NCBI GenBank assembly: GCA_022495005.1
Contig: JAGYXB010001049.1
Location: forward strand, 496,001-560,000
Source: Rhyacophila brunnea
Lineage: Eukaryota; Arthropoda; Insecta; Trichoptera; Rhyacophilidae
DNA length: 64,000 bases
Direction of reading: 5' to 3'
Both the position numbers and the translations under genes were made by a program. Position 1 is the first letter of the stretch, and each line of letters starts with the position of its first letter. The notes beneath the pieces were generated by a model. The model saw only the letters and a program-made list of their open reading frames with translations. It had not been told where the DNA came from and ran no database searches. Positions 1 to 11,392 of the stretch are shown here, piece after piece.

Positions 1-805
1 GTGGCCCATTCACTGAGATAAAAAATCAATTATTATTCCTCCTTGTTTTGATAATATGAAAGAATAATAATATGTAATCTTTTATCATGACTTTAAATAA
101 ACTTGGTATTGATACAACAAATGCAAATTATTTTTTTCTTTTGATTTTTCTAATTCCTTAGGTGTCTTCTGTTTAAATAGGTACCTATATGAATCCAGGA
201 ACCACGATGACCTAAAAAAACTGTAGGGCCAGATGTAGTGCTAAAATCTTGGATACTCAAAATTTTCAAGGACACAATATGACAGTCTAGATTGCAATAA
301 TGGATGTTTTCATATCTGAATATAGGTGTCTGATTAAATCAGAACACGATGTAAACTAAAATCAGATAGTGCCTTTCTTTCAATGTCATTTGATAATGGC
401 AATAATAGTAAATTTAAATTAATTTTGGCAAACTAAAAGGGTCCAGTTAAAAATAATAAATAAGTAAATAAAAAGTTGTAGGTCTGATGCATCGAATGTT
501 GATGTTTATCTAAAACTAATTGATTAGAAACACTATGCATAGACAAAGGTGGAATAACAGATACCAAAACAATGACTAACGTGGTAACGTCGCTTCCCAC
601 TACCAGAAGTGTAGTAATTCTTTTAAGCATCAACTTGCCATAAATTATTTAGATATTTTTAATAGACATAATATAATCATAAAACTATGAAAACTGCAGA
701 ATATAATAAATTGTATAACATTAATTATAAACTAATAAATAATATTAACAATTTAATGGTTGCTCTATGAGTGGTTAACACACTTTTATTTCTTCCCTAA
801 AACAG
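1..805. other. upstream part of a NAGK intron, no gene seen
   Basis: AT-rich sequence before the first visible NAGK exon. I looked for the kinase exon that should precede the GTGSN phosphate-binding exon and did not find it, so the 5' part of the gene lies before the window. Short open frames here have no recognisable content. Confidence 0.5.
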
Positions 806-3800
806 GATGTTTCTAAGTCTGCCATTATTTCTATTACAGGCACAGGCTCGAATACACTCCTTTGCAACCCCGATGGCTCACAGCATGGGTGCGGAGGATG
901 GGGCTATCTTTTAGGTGACGAAGCTAGTGGTAAGATAAATCACATTATAATAAAATTCATGTATAATCTATTTCGTTTGAATGAACCAATTACTATCGGG
1001 TATGGTCATTTTCAACATATTTTTTTTTTCTATCACTTACCGACTTAATTAGTACCCAATAAAAGTGTTTTGTTCAGATCCCTCATAGCCACTCGTGATA
1101 CAGCTTTTCACTTTGACAGCCTTCAATTCAGTCGAAATTTTCTATTTTCAGCCTAATTTTTTTCAATATTATGGCAAAAAAAAACTTTTTGCTATCAGGT
1201 TAAAATATTGTGCCTGTAAAAATATAATAATACAATCGAACTCGGTTATTACGATCACTAAAATAGCGAGATCTCGGAGTAATGAGGAAACGATTTATAA
1301 CGAGATACTTATCGGGTATACCGAGCAAAAATATCATCAAAAATTTTCTTAAAACTGTTAATGTGTCGATCGTTCTCTAACTGATTACTTGTACTTTTTA
1401 TTCTAAATGTCATGTTTTAACATCCTGAATTAATAATTTGTTATGGACTCAACGTGTGTTTTTTAAATAAATAAATATATTAAACATTTTTGACCCTAAG
1501 CAATAAAATCCGACCGGGCAGGATGCGGATCGGATTACGTTTATGACACTAGTTAAGTAAGTGTCTAAGTACCTAATTGGTGTTTTCGCCGACAACATTG
1601 AAAAAGTATGCACCCATATGGTTGAAGTCAGTAGGTACCTACCAGCGCCGGCGGATGATTACAACTTCTTTTAATAAATGCCATGCTTGTTTCAGAGATT
1701 TTTATGATGGTTTTCAGATTTTTTATGTTCTATGCTTAAATAGAATGTGGCGCGAAAAATGTTACACATATAACGATATAACGAATACCTAATGCTCATA
1801 ACGAGCAAATTCAGTCGGTCCCATCTTCCTTGTTCAAGTTCGACTGTATTATATTCTATGTATATGCCTAATTTTTTTGGAAAATAAACAATTTGAGTAT
1901 TGTACCGATGTAGAACGATAAAAAGCCATGGACACCTGCATCATAAAATTAGGTAATGACATGCGACATGTACTAGACGGCCCACAGTTAACAGTTAACC
2001 TCGAATTATCTGTCAAATTTCGAACAATGAACAACCTACTTCAAATTGATCCCAATGAAGAATACTTTTATTTTTGTGATAAAAATATAATTTTGAAATA
2101 AATACAATGCTATTTCAACTAAAAACTCAGATTTTCTAATTTTTTCTAAAATTGCAACAGATGATTTCTATGGAAATATAGATTCTAACAGCGCATTTCA
2201 ATTTACATTACACCTAACTTTCCAGGATTTCTCATCCTTATAATTTTGAATACATTATTTTTATTCTTTGACTATATAGGGCATAGGCTCTTACACTGTT
2301 CTGTAACCGGAATATTATACTTAATTTGAGAATTAATATAATGAATACATCCAATTTAATAAATAATATTCATTGAATGAAACAAAATTGTCACAAAATT
2401 TTATCACCCATGTAAATCCGTTTGATCAGAGTGCATTTGATCATAATTGTAATAATCATTATGTATTATGTAAAATCTGTATTAATTGAAATAAAGAACA
2501 ATCTCTAAACTTCTCATAAAATTCAGTTTGAGATTTAGATATTATATTCTTTTAAAATATGTCTTTTTTATGTCAAATTTAGAATATTTTATATGAACTT
2601 ATTTACTAATATAATATAATTTATATAACTAATAAGAATGGACATTATATCAATCAGACCGGTGCCATTGATTGTGTTATTAATTAATTGTATAATCAAC
2701 TAATATTTTTATCTGTTTAATTTCTTTTACAGCATACTGGATTTCTCACAGAGCTGTTAAATTTGTGTTTGACGATCACGACAACTTTGTAAAGCCGCCC
2801 TACCCAACTGAATATGTGTGGGAAGCAATCAAAAAACATTTCAACGTCAAAACGAGAACGGACCTTTTGGACCATTGCTACGCACATTTTGATAAACCAA
2901 TGTTCGCTGGTGAGTACACTTACATCATTTTTTTCTAATGTAATGTATATCACAACGCCATCCTATTTTTATTTAGTAAATTATCAGAATGAAATTCACT
3001 ATTTTAAGTACATTTCTCAAATATTGTCTCTTGAAGGGATCTGGGATGTTGATAAGCAAGAACTTAATATAGACAAACTGATGATACAACACAAACTCAT
3101 CCTTCTAATAAGTTAGTTATTCCTTTTAATTTTACTAATTTGATTACAATTAATAATAGTGAGCAATAGAATGTGTTTATGAGTAGGTTCATTTTAACAC
3201 ACTGCGACATAAATATTCTGATAAAATTCAAAAATTACACTTACAATTATTGATTTTCCCGGAGGCTGAAAAAAATTATCTTTGAAAGGTGAGCCAAAAA
3301 AGTTTGGGTATCTATGCCTAATGCAATGCTAAATTAGTAAAACACAGTCCCATACGGAACAATATTATTTAAATCTTCTGTTCACCCCTGCAAATATTAC
3401 TATCTAAATTAAATGTAGTTTGGACAGTTCACAGCGTATGAATTTGTGTGCTTTAATCAAAACAACACTCCACAAACCCACGCTGTAATAAGTATGATTC
3501 TGACGTATATTTAAATTATATAGGTATATAGCAGGGATGGCCAGTGCGAAGTGTCTTGCGAAGGTATTTTTGGTCGATCGCGGACATAATAATAATAATA
3601 TATTATACTATTTCTTGTTCAAACGAGTCAAAACTACTCGACGTTCCAGTTCTTATATCTTCTCTTCCATATCCATTATCAAGAAATACACTCATACGAA
3701 CACAAGTGATGAGAACTTGAAAGAAATTCTACAGGAAAACATTAATAAATGTAAATTCCTATCCTCGTAATTTGATGAGTCAGTAGATTACACGGATATT

Positions 3801-5284
3801 GATTTAATACTAACTATACGTTTTTATTCGATTGGTTGTTAAAGACATGTTTGCTTCAGAAGAATTATTAACAGTTTTACCAATGGAGGAACGATCCAAA
3901 AGAGAAGATTTATATAATGCAATTAAGTCGTATATTAATCGTACTCGATTTCCTATTCATAAACTAGTATCGGTAATGACTGATGGAGCTCCTGCTATGG
4001 TTGGGAATCATGTTGGGTTTATTACTTTATGTAAAAATGAGGAAACAGTACCCACGTTTATCAGTTATCACCAGTTCAACCAATTATGGCGATGTAGAGA
4101 TGTGCGATGCAATTTGGTGTGATATGATTATTGATGTAATTAAATGATAATTCATATTGTATAGAATTTATTTTAAGTATGTTTCCTGGCAAAGGGTTGC
4201 ATGTTACTTGGCTACTACAAAATTTCTAATATTCGATATACAGGTAAATTGTGTAACTATGTCGAAATTACAGTTAATATGTACCTGCTTAATTTTTTTA
4301 GAAGCGAAAGACATAATAATATTACTTAAGTATATTATTGTCGTTAATTCGATGTTTCTGTATCGTTATTTTTTATATGTATAAAATATCTGTTTTCAAA
4401 ATACATATTTGAATTATAAAAATTATTGTTCTCGCATGATATAATTACACGTGATATCAGTCGATCGCCATAAATAAATTTTTCAACTAGTCGATCCTAG
4501 AAAAATAAAGTGTGGCCACCCCTGGTATATAGCAACATTCTGATTTAATCGAAGCAGTTTCCTATTAAAAGTTGGTAACTGAAATGATGGAAATACTTCT
4601 GTACGCAATACACATTAATTTATCACATAATGAAAATATTAATATCAATGTACACATCGTAAAAAAAGATTAGGAATGCGTATTTCTTCCATGTAGCACT
4701 TCATTATTATCAAAGCTAATTGAATCAATTGATGATGATTAAATTTACAACCCCAAATTAATATATTATTATGTTTCATAACTGTTTCAAATCATTGCAA
4801 CATTTTTGTCCTTTTAACTATGTCAATTTGTTTTAGAATCTTTGCAATTTTGTTTTCAGGTCTATGTTCGAAAATTGCACTGGGCGCCAAAACAGGTGAC
4901 TCATTGTGTTTACATCTATTCAAGGAAGCAGGATCTCTGATGGCGCAGACTGTAATAGCACTTCTTCCAAAGATGGACCCGGTGTTATATAAGTCCAGTC
5001 CTTTGAAAATAGTCTGCGTCGGATCCGTGTGGCTCAGCTGGGACTTCATGAAACCCGGCTTCCTGCAACTGCTCGAAGAGAAGAAAGTAAACTTCGACAT
5101 CGAATTCGTCAGACTGACTACTTCCACCGCCTTAGGGACTATCTACCTCGCAGCTGACTTCATTAAATTCAAATTCGAGAGACATTACGAGAAGAACTAT
5201 AATATTTTTCACAAGTACGAGGGGAGAAAGAGATTTGGAGTAGCCATTATGAATGGAAATGGTGCTTTGAAGAACGGGATCTGA
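806..5284 (+). CDS. NAGK: N-acetyl-D-glucosamine kinase, 3' three exons (5' partial)
   Basis: N-acetylglucosamine kinase phosphorylates GlcNAc at the 6-hydroxyl in the cytosol, feeding amino-sugar salvage toward UDP-GlcNAc. Exons are 806-929, 2733-2909 and 4860-5284. All junctions are GT-AG (donors GTAAGA and GTGAGT) and the phases agree (1 then 1), giving 241 residues and a TGA at 5282-5284. The first exon carries the ASKHA-fold phosphate loop TGTGSN, then NPDGSQHGCGGWGYLLGDE, the Cys/Gly-rich segment typical of NAGK. The second continues AYWISHRAVKFVFD. The last has the nucleotide-binding strand IVCVGSVWLSW and ends with the conserved STALG helix region plus a short lineage-specific tail. 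The family is about 340 residues, so roughly the first 100 are upstream of the window. Family identity is by recognition of conserved blocks; the exon structure is read directly. Confidence 0.93.
1233..1846. mobile_element. TA-flanked MITE (pogo/Tigger-like ends) in a NAGK intron
   Basis: The left end starts CAATCGAACTCGG and the right end finishes AAGTTCGACTG, imperfect inverted ends flanked by TA on both sides (1231-1232, 1847-1848). The body is shared in the same orientation and order with 53888-54434, for example the stretches AATAAAATCCGA, GATTACGTTTATGACA and TTTTCGCCGACAA, so this is a dispersed family. There is no coding capacity. The TA duplication and CAGTCGAAC-type ends suggest Tc1/mariner-pogo mobilisation. 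Confidence 0.75.
3532..4524 (+). mobile_element. decayed hAT transposon with perfect 8-bp target duplication
   Basis: The ends are CAGGGATGGCCA (3532) and TGGCCACCCCTG (to 4524), 12-bp inverted repeats with one mismatch, the usual hAT terminus. GTATATAG flanks both sides (3524-3531 and 4525-4532), a perfect 8-bp target-site duplication as expected for hAT. The 993-bp body carries a broken transposase fragment, so the copy is internally deleted and inactive. It sits inside the NAGK intron between 2909 and 4860. Confidence 0.93.
3832..4122 (+). pseudogene. hAT transposase fragment
   Basis: The open frame contains the hallmark MTDGAPAMVGNHVGF, the region around a catalytic aspartate of ZBED5/GTF2IRD2-like hAT transposases, with an upstream EELLTVLPMEER segment. 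A further piece of the same protein (FDESVDYTDID) precedes it at about 3770-3815 in another frame. The zinc finger, most of the catalytic core and the dimerisation region are missing. It is a remnant inside the hAT element. Confidence 0.85.
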
Positions 5285-5574
5285 TTTATGCTAATTATTA
5301 TTAGTCTTAAGTTTTAAATATTTTGTGTAAATGTCAAAACAATGTACATGCCATCATTGTTTATACAGTGACTTCTACATTCTGGCTGGCATGGCGTTAT
5401 ATGTATTGTGAAACGATGGAAGTGGACGACGGAGTATAGAAATGTACGTGAAGTGGCGGAGAGATATGTACAGCAAAACAGTTGAGGAGGTTTATAGTTT
5501 GCCAGGTAGCCCACAGTGTCAGTTAGAATATACAAGTCGTGCTTGTGTATGTACATACTGATTTTGGTTTTGTC

Positions 5575-5580
5575 AATAAA
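5575..5580 (+). terminator. NAGK polyadenylation signal
   Basis: AATAAA lies 291 bases after the NAGK stop codon. It is the first canonical hexamer I see in the 3' flank and is a plausible cleavage signal; no transcript evidence is available. Confidence 0.55.
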
Positions 5581-6699
5581 ATATTGTAGGAAACAGTACG
5601 AAAAATATAACTCAATTTAATATTTTTCTACTGATTTTACAAGGAGGCAATTCAGAATCTTCATTCAGAAATTGTTTCTGTTGCATAAATGAGATGATAA
5701 AAAACACAATTCGCCAAATCTTTTGATTACTTATATTTATAATGAGATGACATATTAGTGTTTTTGTTACAAATATATTGAAAAGTTATATTGATTCAAA
5801 AATAGAGAAAGGAACAAATTAACATTTTATAATAATTGTGAAAAATTAAACTGATTGATATTGATGTAATATAAATAAAATTGTATTCCAAGAAAAACAC
5901 TACGAGTTAATATATACATGATTGACTAATGAAACTGACTTTTAAATATTTTTAGGTGGTCTCATTTAAAAATTTCTCCAAGGAAATAAATCTGTGCAAT
6001 CTATTGTAAATAGCATTAATTTTTAAAAAATGTATGTATATAAAAACCTAGGTAGGTTAAATAATTATTATACTCTTGTTATGTATCCATATTTTTGTAA
6101 TCAATTCGATAATGAAATAATAATAAAACAAAATATTACAATTTTTACTACATCTCTTTTTATTATTCCACTAGTTCTTTTTTCCGTATACTTAGTTAAA
6201 AATATTTAACTGCACAATATTTTACAGAACGATTCGCCGTCTACAAAAATCAATTGCGGCTATAAAAAATTTCAAAGGCTTCATGGCAGGGCATGTCTCA
6301 GTCAACAGGCCGGTTCATAATAAATTATCACACATTACGTAGCGTAATGCATACTGTGAGTTGCTGCAGATAATCTATGGGTTCCTACGCATGCGGTCAC
6401 AAATTGTCACACCTGCGAAGATGCCAACACATTGCAATGTCCCACAATCCGTGTTATAGCAATGTACTGCGCACACAAACGCTCCATAATTCGTGACCGG
6501 CCAGGAGACATTACATACGCTAATCTAAGATCATGAAAAGTCAATACAATGCAATAAATAAAAAATAATAAGGAAAAAGAGTGGTTTATCATTCAAAACC
6601 AACGATATTTGAGAGGTTTTTAAAACACTATTACTAGATTTTAAAATACATAAATGTGAACGCGAATGAATAATCAACACAGAATATTTAATATGAAAT

Positions 6700-6831
6700 T
6701 CAATTGAGCCTCTCTGTAAAAGTGAGTTCTTTTGGATGGTATGTCAATAAATGTATTGCATGTAGTTTGAAGCGGTTTGCTGAAAACTGGCATTATCATA
6801 ATAACGCTCTTCCGGAGAAGGGCTCAATTGA
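6700..6831. repeat. short inverted-repeat element
   Basis: TCAATTGAGCCTCTCTG at 6700 is the near reverse complement of GGAGAAGGGCTCAATTGA ending at 6831. The size (about 130 bp) and AT-rich flanks fit a small MITE, but no clear target duplication is visible. Confidence 0.45.
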
Positions 6832-7233
6832 TGTAGTATCCCAATTAACTATCATTATTCACTAGAAGACCTTTTTATGATAAATAAATATTTTCTATGA
6901 ATTACAATGTGTTATCATGCCTCTTTGGTTTTTTTCACAATTTTACAGTCCAATAAAAAATATTCAGGCAGTCGAAAAACAGGTAGGCCATCTGGGGACA
7001 GAGAAGTAAAATATTTCAACATCCAGTACGCATTGCAACAAAAAAACTTATATTTGAAAAAAGTTAGTACACACCAGTCTCACAAAATTGAAGTTATAAA
7101 TAAAACAGTTGACGTCACCACAATTCATTCTATAATATATTTAATGGTAACATAGACAATTATCTATTTTCTACATTTATGTCTATGGTCTAACTTCTGT
7201 TTTTTTATAGTTACAAAAATTTCTCTATTTGTA

Positions 7234-7868
7234 CAGTGGGTTCTCGACTACCATTTGCACTAATGACAAACATAAAAATCTTAAAAAAATCCGTTTTTTG
7301 TCACCCCCCGCGCATGATGCAATCGATTGCGATCTACTTTGTTTTTACATAATTGATAATGCCAAAATAAGAGAACGACAATTATTAATAGACAGAGATA
7401 AAAATAATAAAATGGCAGGCAGGATAAGAGTGCAGGAAAACAGTGTCTGACTTGTCACAGGAATTAAATTATAAGATTTGTAGAAGGAGGGTGATAAATG
7501 TAACCAAAATTTAAATACAAGCTCTGGCTGACTATCCTAAAAATACAAGAGCCTTCAAGGGCATGGCATGGATGAGACAATACATTTTTAGAATATAGAA
7601 GTAAGGAAATATTGTGATGAAAAAGACAGCTTTTAAAATGTATTGCACTAAAAGAATTAGATGAACTTGAACCACCCAAAAAATTTGTGCTGACACGGCT
7701 ACAGCTTTTAGCTAAATCAATGATGCAATTCAAAAAATTTTAAATATGGAGTCAGACATCGATAGATCTTCATGCCGTCTCACTCAGCAAGCACTTTCCT
7801 GTTATAATAAAATTCGACTTACGACCTAGGTGGCGGAACAGAACTCGTCGTAAGTCGAGAACTCACTG
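7234..7868. mobile_element. pogo/Jerky-like DNA transposon remnant
   Basis: The ends are CAGTGGGTTCTCGACTACC (from 7234) and the inverted GTAAGTCGAGAACTCACTG (to 7868), flanked by TA on both sides (7232-7233, 7869-7870). CAGTG-TTCTCGACTTACG ends with TA duplications are typical of pogo/Jerky-type Tc1-mariner relatives. Interior frames are broken and no catalytic motif is recognisable, so it is a non-autonomous or decayed copy. Confidence 0.78.
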
Positions 7869-8789
7869 TACTGTCATTCCGTAAATGCTGTGATAAAAAT
7901 GTCACTGTAAAATAATCAGAAAACCTATTACTAATATTTGATATGTCTAATAAAAATAAATAAATCCAGATGATTTATAAATTAAGTCTCATGGAATATT
8001 ATGTAATTACAGAGCTCACGATTTCATCTAAATTACGTGATAAATAAGTCTTTCTGATTTTAGCAATGGTTAATATGATTAAAATTAATAATAGTAGCTG
8101 GAAATTTAAAAACTAGGTATCTAGTGAAATTATAAACGTGTATAAATCACAATACCCAAGGTAGAATATTCATTTATTATAGACCCATATCTCCAATAAT
8201 TAGAGACTTCGCAGGATAATTTCTAATAAAATACAAAAACAAAATTTCTAACTAAATTGTAAAACACTGGATGACAAAAATGTGAATTCAACAAAAAGGT
8301 AAATTACCATTTTCACTCAAATTCGAGCGTATACGCCTTTACAGAGAGTAGGTTGTCATAACCAGTATTGCCATCTTTTTCAAAAAGATATAAAAATTAT
8401 AATATTTCTGAAAAGAACTGTAGTACAGAAATCTTATATTCTTCAAAATTATAGTAATCTGGCATAAAATTATAGTATTTTACTTTTATCGCAGAATCAA
8501 AATTACAGTACGGATGTGCAACACAGACTCCTTTTACTGGAATATGAACATATGATCCACTGCTACAGACGTACGCTCTTGCTATATCACTGGACCATGC
8601 GCACTGATTGAAGAAATTGAAACAGACCTACTCCAATGAACTAGATACATATAGCCAAATTGCTTCAATAATAGTATGAAGGGTTGGTAAAATACATAGA
8701 TTGTCACCATATCCACTCTCAGATAGAGTATACAGAGACTACTATGAGAGTATTTTGTCATTCTAAAGATTCTGAAAATTTAAGGTGTA

Positions 8790-9182
8790 CAGTAAAACCT
8801 CGTTAATACAAATTCCATGGGACCGAAAATCGAAAAAAAATTCGAATTACCAATTGTGAAATGTATGGGGGGGGGATATTAAAAGTTTTTTTTGGTTTTC
8901 ATTAATTTTATTTACGATCATAGATGTGCCTATGAAATTTCCGATTCCGCGTGTGTAATGGGGTCATAAAATGTCAGGATTATTTATATTACCTTCTTAA
9001 AATAAGTAATTTATGATGTTTTAAAAAAAAATCTGTCACAATTTTCAATGACTGGCTCATTAAATAGTGTGCTTTATTACGATTTATTGAATATTTTAAT
9101 AACGAAATTCGAATTAAAGGTATGGTTTTATATGTTGTATATATTTCGAATTATCCGTGTTCTTATTAACGAGGCTTTACTG
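8790..9182. mobile_element. pogo-like MITE, copy 1
   Basis: It starts CAGTAAAACCTCGTTAATAC and ends with the inverted TTATTAACGAGGCTTTACTG, flanked by TA (8788-8789, 9183-9184). It shares most of its sequence with 17979-18443, for example AAAATGTCAGGATTATTT and CAATTTTCAATGACTGGCTC. It is non-coding. Confidence 0.85.
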
Positions 9183-10224
9183 TAAATTAATTTGAAATAA
9201 TCAGATTTGAGTTTATCGTCAAAATCATATTGAACTTTAAAAAAATTATTACATAACGCTCAACAATATAAATTCTCAATAAAAATTTGCACCATTTTGT
9301 TATATAAAACAAAGATATCAATTATCTCGGAATACAGTACTAGTTTTGGTCAGGTGGATAATACAAACATTCTTTTTATTCTATACATTAGTGCAATTGA
9401 AAAATGGCACTATAAACAAGATGGCGATCCGTTTGGATGCTTTGTTACACTATACGTATGACATAGGATTTGTTTCGTGATTTTTCATAGTATAAAAACT
9501 TGTTTTATGCCAGCACTAAATATTGCAAGGCGTTTTTATGTCAGCAAATAAATATCAAAATGAATCTGCAATGCAAAATGACAAGCAGCTACTTGACCCA
9601 TTAGCTTTAATAACCTTTTTTTACCCTTTTCACCCTTAATCCAACAATAAAAATATAGGTAGGTATCAGCGGATTTATTAAGACTATGGTGTGAAAGTAT
9701 ATTCAAAATATTTTAAAAACAAGAATCAGACAGATGACAAAGTATCGATAATTCAAAATGAAGTTTGTCAATAATGAAATCTACATGCCACTTATGAATT
9801 ACGTATTACAGTAAAAATCATTGAATGCCTGAAATACAAAATAACTTACAAACTAAAAATTTACATTGCGATAAAACTACTAAATCAATAAAACTATAAT
9901 AATGAAACATGAAAGAATTAAAAATAATAAAATGATTATTAAGAGATTACATTTGTGTGAGTGAGATTTCACATACCGATACATAAATAATGTATAAAGC
10001 CTGACTTTTCAATGGATATACAAATATGCACATTACTATAATTATTATTTAATATGAACATAGTTCATATTAATAATGTTATGTTATTTAAAAAAAAATA
10101 TTGTACACTTGTCATAATATCGCTTACATTTGAAAAACATTCCAATATTGATCCCACAAAGCAATTTTGAATATTTGAAAATACAGTTCGAACCTAAAAG
10201 GGTCATATTGGTCTTCATAGAGTT

Positions 10225-10375
10225 GAAGTTGTATTAACAGGATTATGGATGTTAGCCACTTGCTCAACCTATTGGGTCCAAACACACATTGAAAAACAAC
10301 ATGTGAATTTTGCCAAACCCATGACCCATGACATTATAAATAGACATGCTACCGCCCAACCATAGTGGGTGTAAT
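10225..10375 (-). repeat. diverged tRNA-derived SINE copy
   Basis: It shares words such as GCCACTTGCTCAACCTATT and AATTGAAAAACAA (here with one change) in the same order as the better preserved SINE at 20358-20551. The tRNA-like head has decayed here. It lies just beyond the NSD stop codon. Confidence 0.6.
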
Positions 10376-10540
10376 ACACAAACCATAATTATTAATTATG
10401 ACCTGCTATGTACATTTGGTTAATATATCATACCAGTAATATACTGTTGCACTGTCTGTACATTATAATAAAATTGTTAATCAGGAAAAACCCTATGTAT
10501 TTTTTATATTTAACTTTTCAATAATCAATTCATCTTATGA

Positions 10541-11392
10541 TCAGACGCTTTTTCTTGGCCTGCCGCGGGATTTTTTAGTAAGTAAACTATCATTAGAAGA
10601 ACTAGTATTGTGTACACTGTCACTCGCTTTTAAATCCACCCGGCCGTCTATGAGATATGGAGACACGTGGCCATTTTGTAGAGATATCCTGTGTTTATCC
10701 ACGGGAGACGTGTCAATGAGTACTCTGACGTCTTCCAAAAGCGCAGCACCGTTTTGATCAATATACGTGATTGATTTACTAAAATAAACACTGTTAGATC
10801 TGGGACGCTTCATTTTGTCAATCGGCGAACATTTAGGATTTGATGAGTCGTCTGATTGTAGCCCGCAACGTTTTCTTTTCACCGCCTTTGAATTGGCTTC
10901 GTCATGTTTTAAATCGTCATTTGTACAGTCTAATACTTTCTCATTCAAGTCGACAACTTCTAACGCTTTCTTTAAATCAGATTTATTGTTGCGAATTATC
11001 AGATCTTCATCCATTTTGTTATGTGAAACTACAGGTTTATTGTCAGTAAATGTACAGTTTCCAATTAATAACTTATATGTGGCTGGTGAAAGACTTTTAT
11101 TGTCTTCTTCCATTCTTCCTCCATTATCAGTTTCGGCAGCATCAGCGACAGCTTTATTTATTAATATGACATCAGCTTCTATACTGTTCGGATCGATAAT
11201 TCTCTCTTTTGGCTCTTCTTTTCGTTCTTCTTTAGTTATGGTTACTGGTTTTCTCCTTACTTTACTCAGTGCAGGGTCCTTCTTAGTAGTAGTGGGACTT
11301 GATGTAACCAATTCTGAATGCTTCGCTGTGATCTTTCTTTTCTTTCTTCGTTTCTGCAGTAATTTTTTAGATTTCTTAAGTAGAGGTTCTTC
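10541..11392 (-). CDS. NSD: NSD exon 12: basic C-terminal tail with AT-hook
   Basis: Begins [20 protein letters not shown], a strongly basic stretch likely to act in nuclear targeting or DNA contact, and ends [11 protein letters not shown] then TGA. The GRPRK core is AT-hook-like. Between them is low-complexity sequence. Confidence 0.88.
   Translation of the reverse strand, partial: EEPLLKKSKKLLQKRRKKRKITAKHSELVTSSPTTTKKDPALSKVRRKPVTITKEERKEEPKERIIDPNSIEADVILINKAVADAAETDNGGRMEEDNKSLSPATYKLLIGNCTFTDNKPVVSHNKMDEDLIIRNNKSDLKKALEVVDLNEKVLDCTNDDLKHDEANSKAVKRKRCGLQSDDSSNPKCSPIDKMKRPRSNSVYFSKSITYIDQNGAALLEDVRVLIDTSPVDKHRISLQNGHVSPYLIDGRVDLKASDSVHNTSSSNDSLLTKKSRGRPRKSV

Larger units (their letters stand above)
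5581..10540. other. tail-to-tail intergenic region between NAGK and NSD
   Basis: No gene is supported. It holds small transposons described separately (6700-6831, 7234-7868, 8790-9182, 10225-10375). The rest, including 5640-6700, 7870-8780 and 9190-10220, is AT-rich with no recognisable coding or repeat content. An open frame at 6907-7155 (with GSRKTGRPSG) resembles nothing I can name. Confidence 0.6.
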
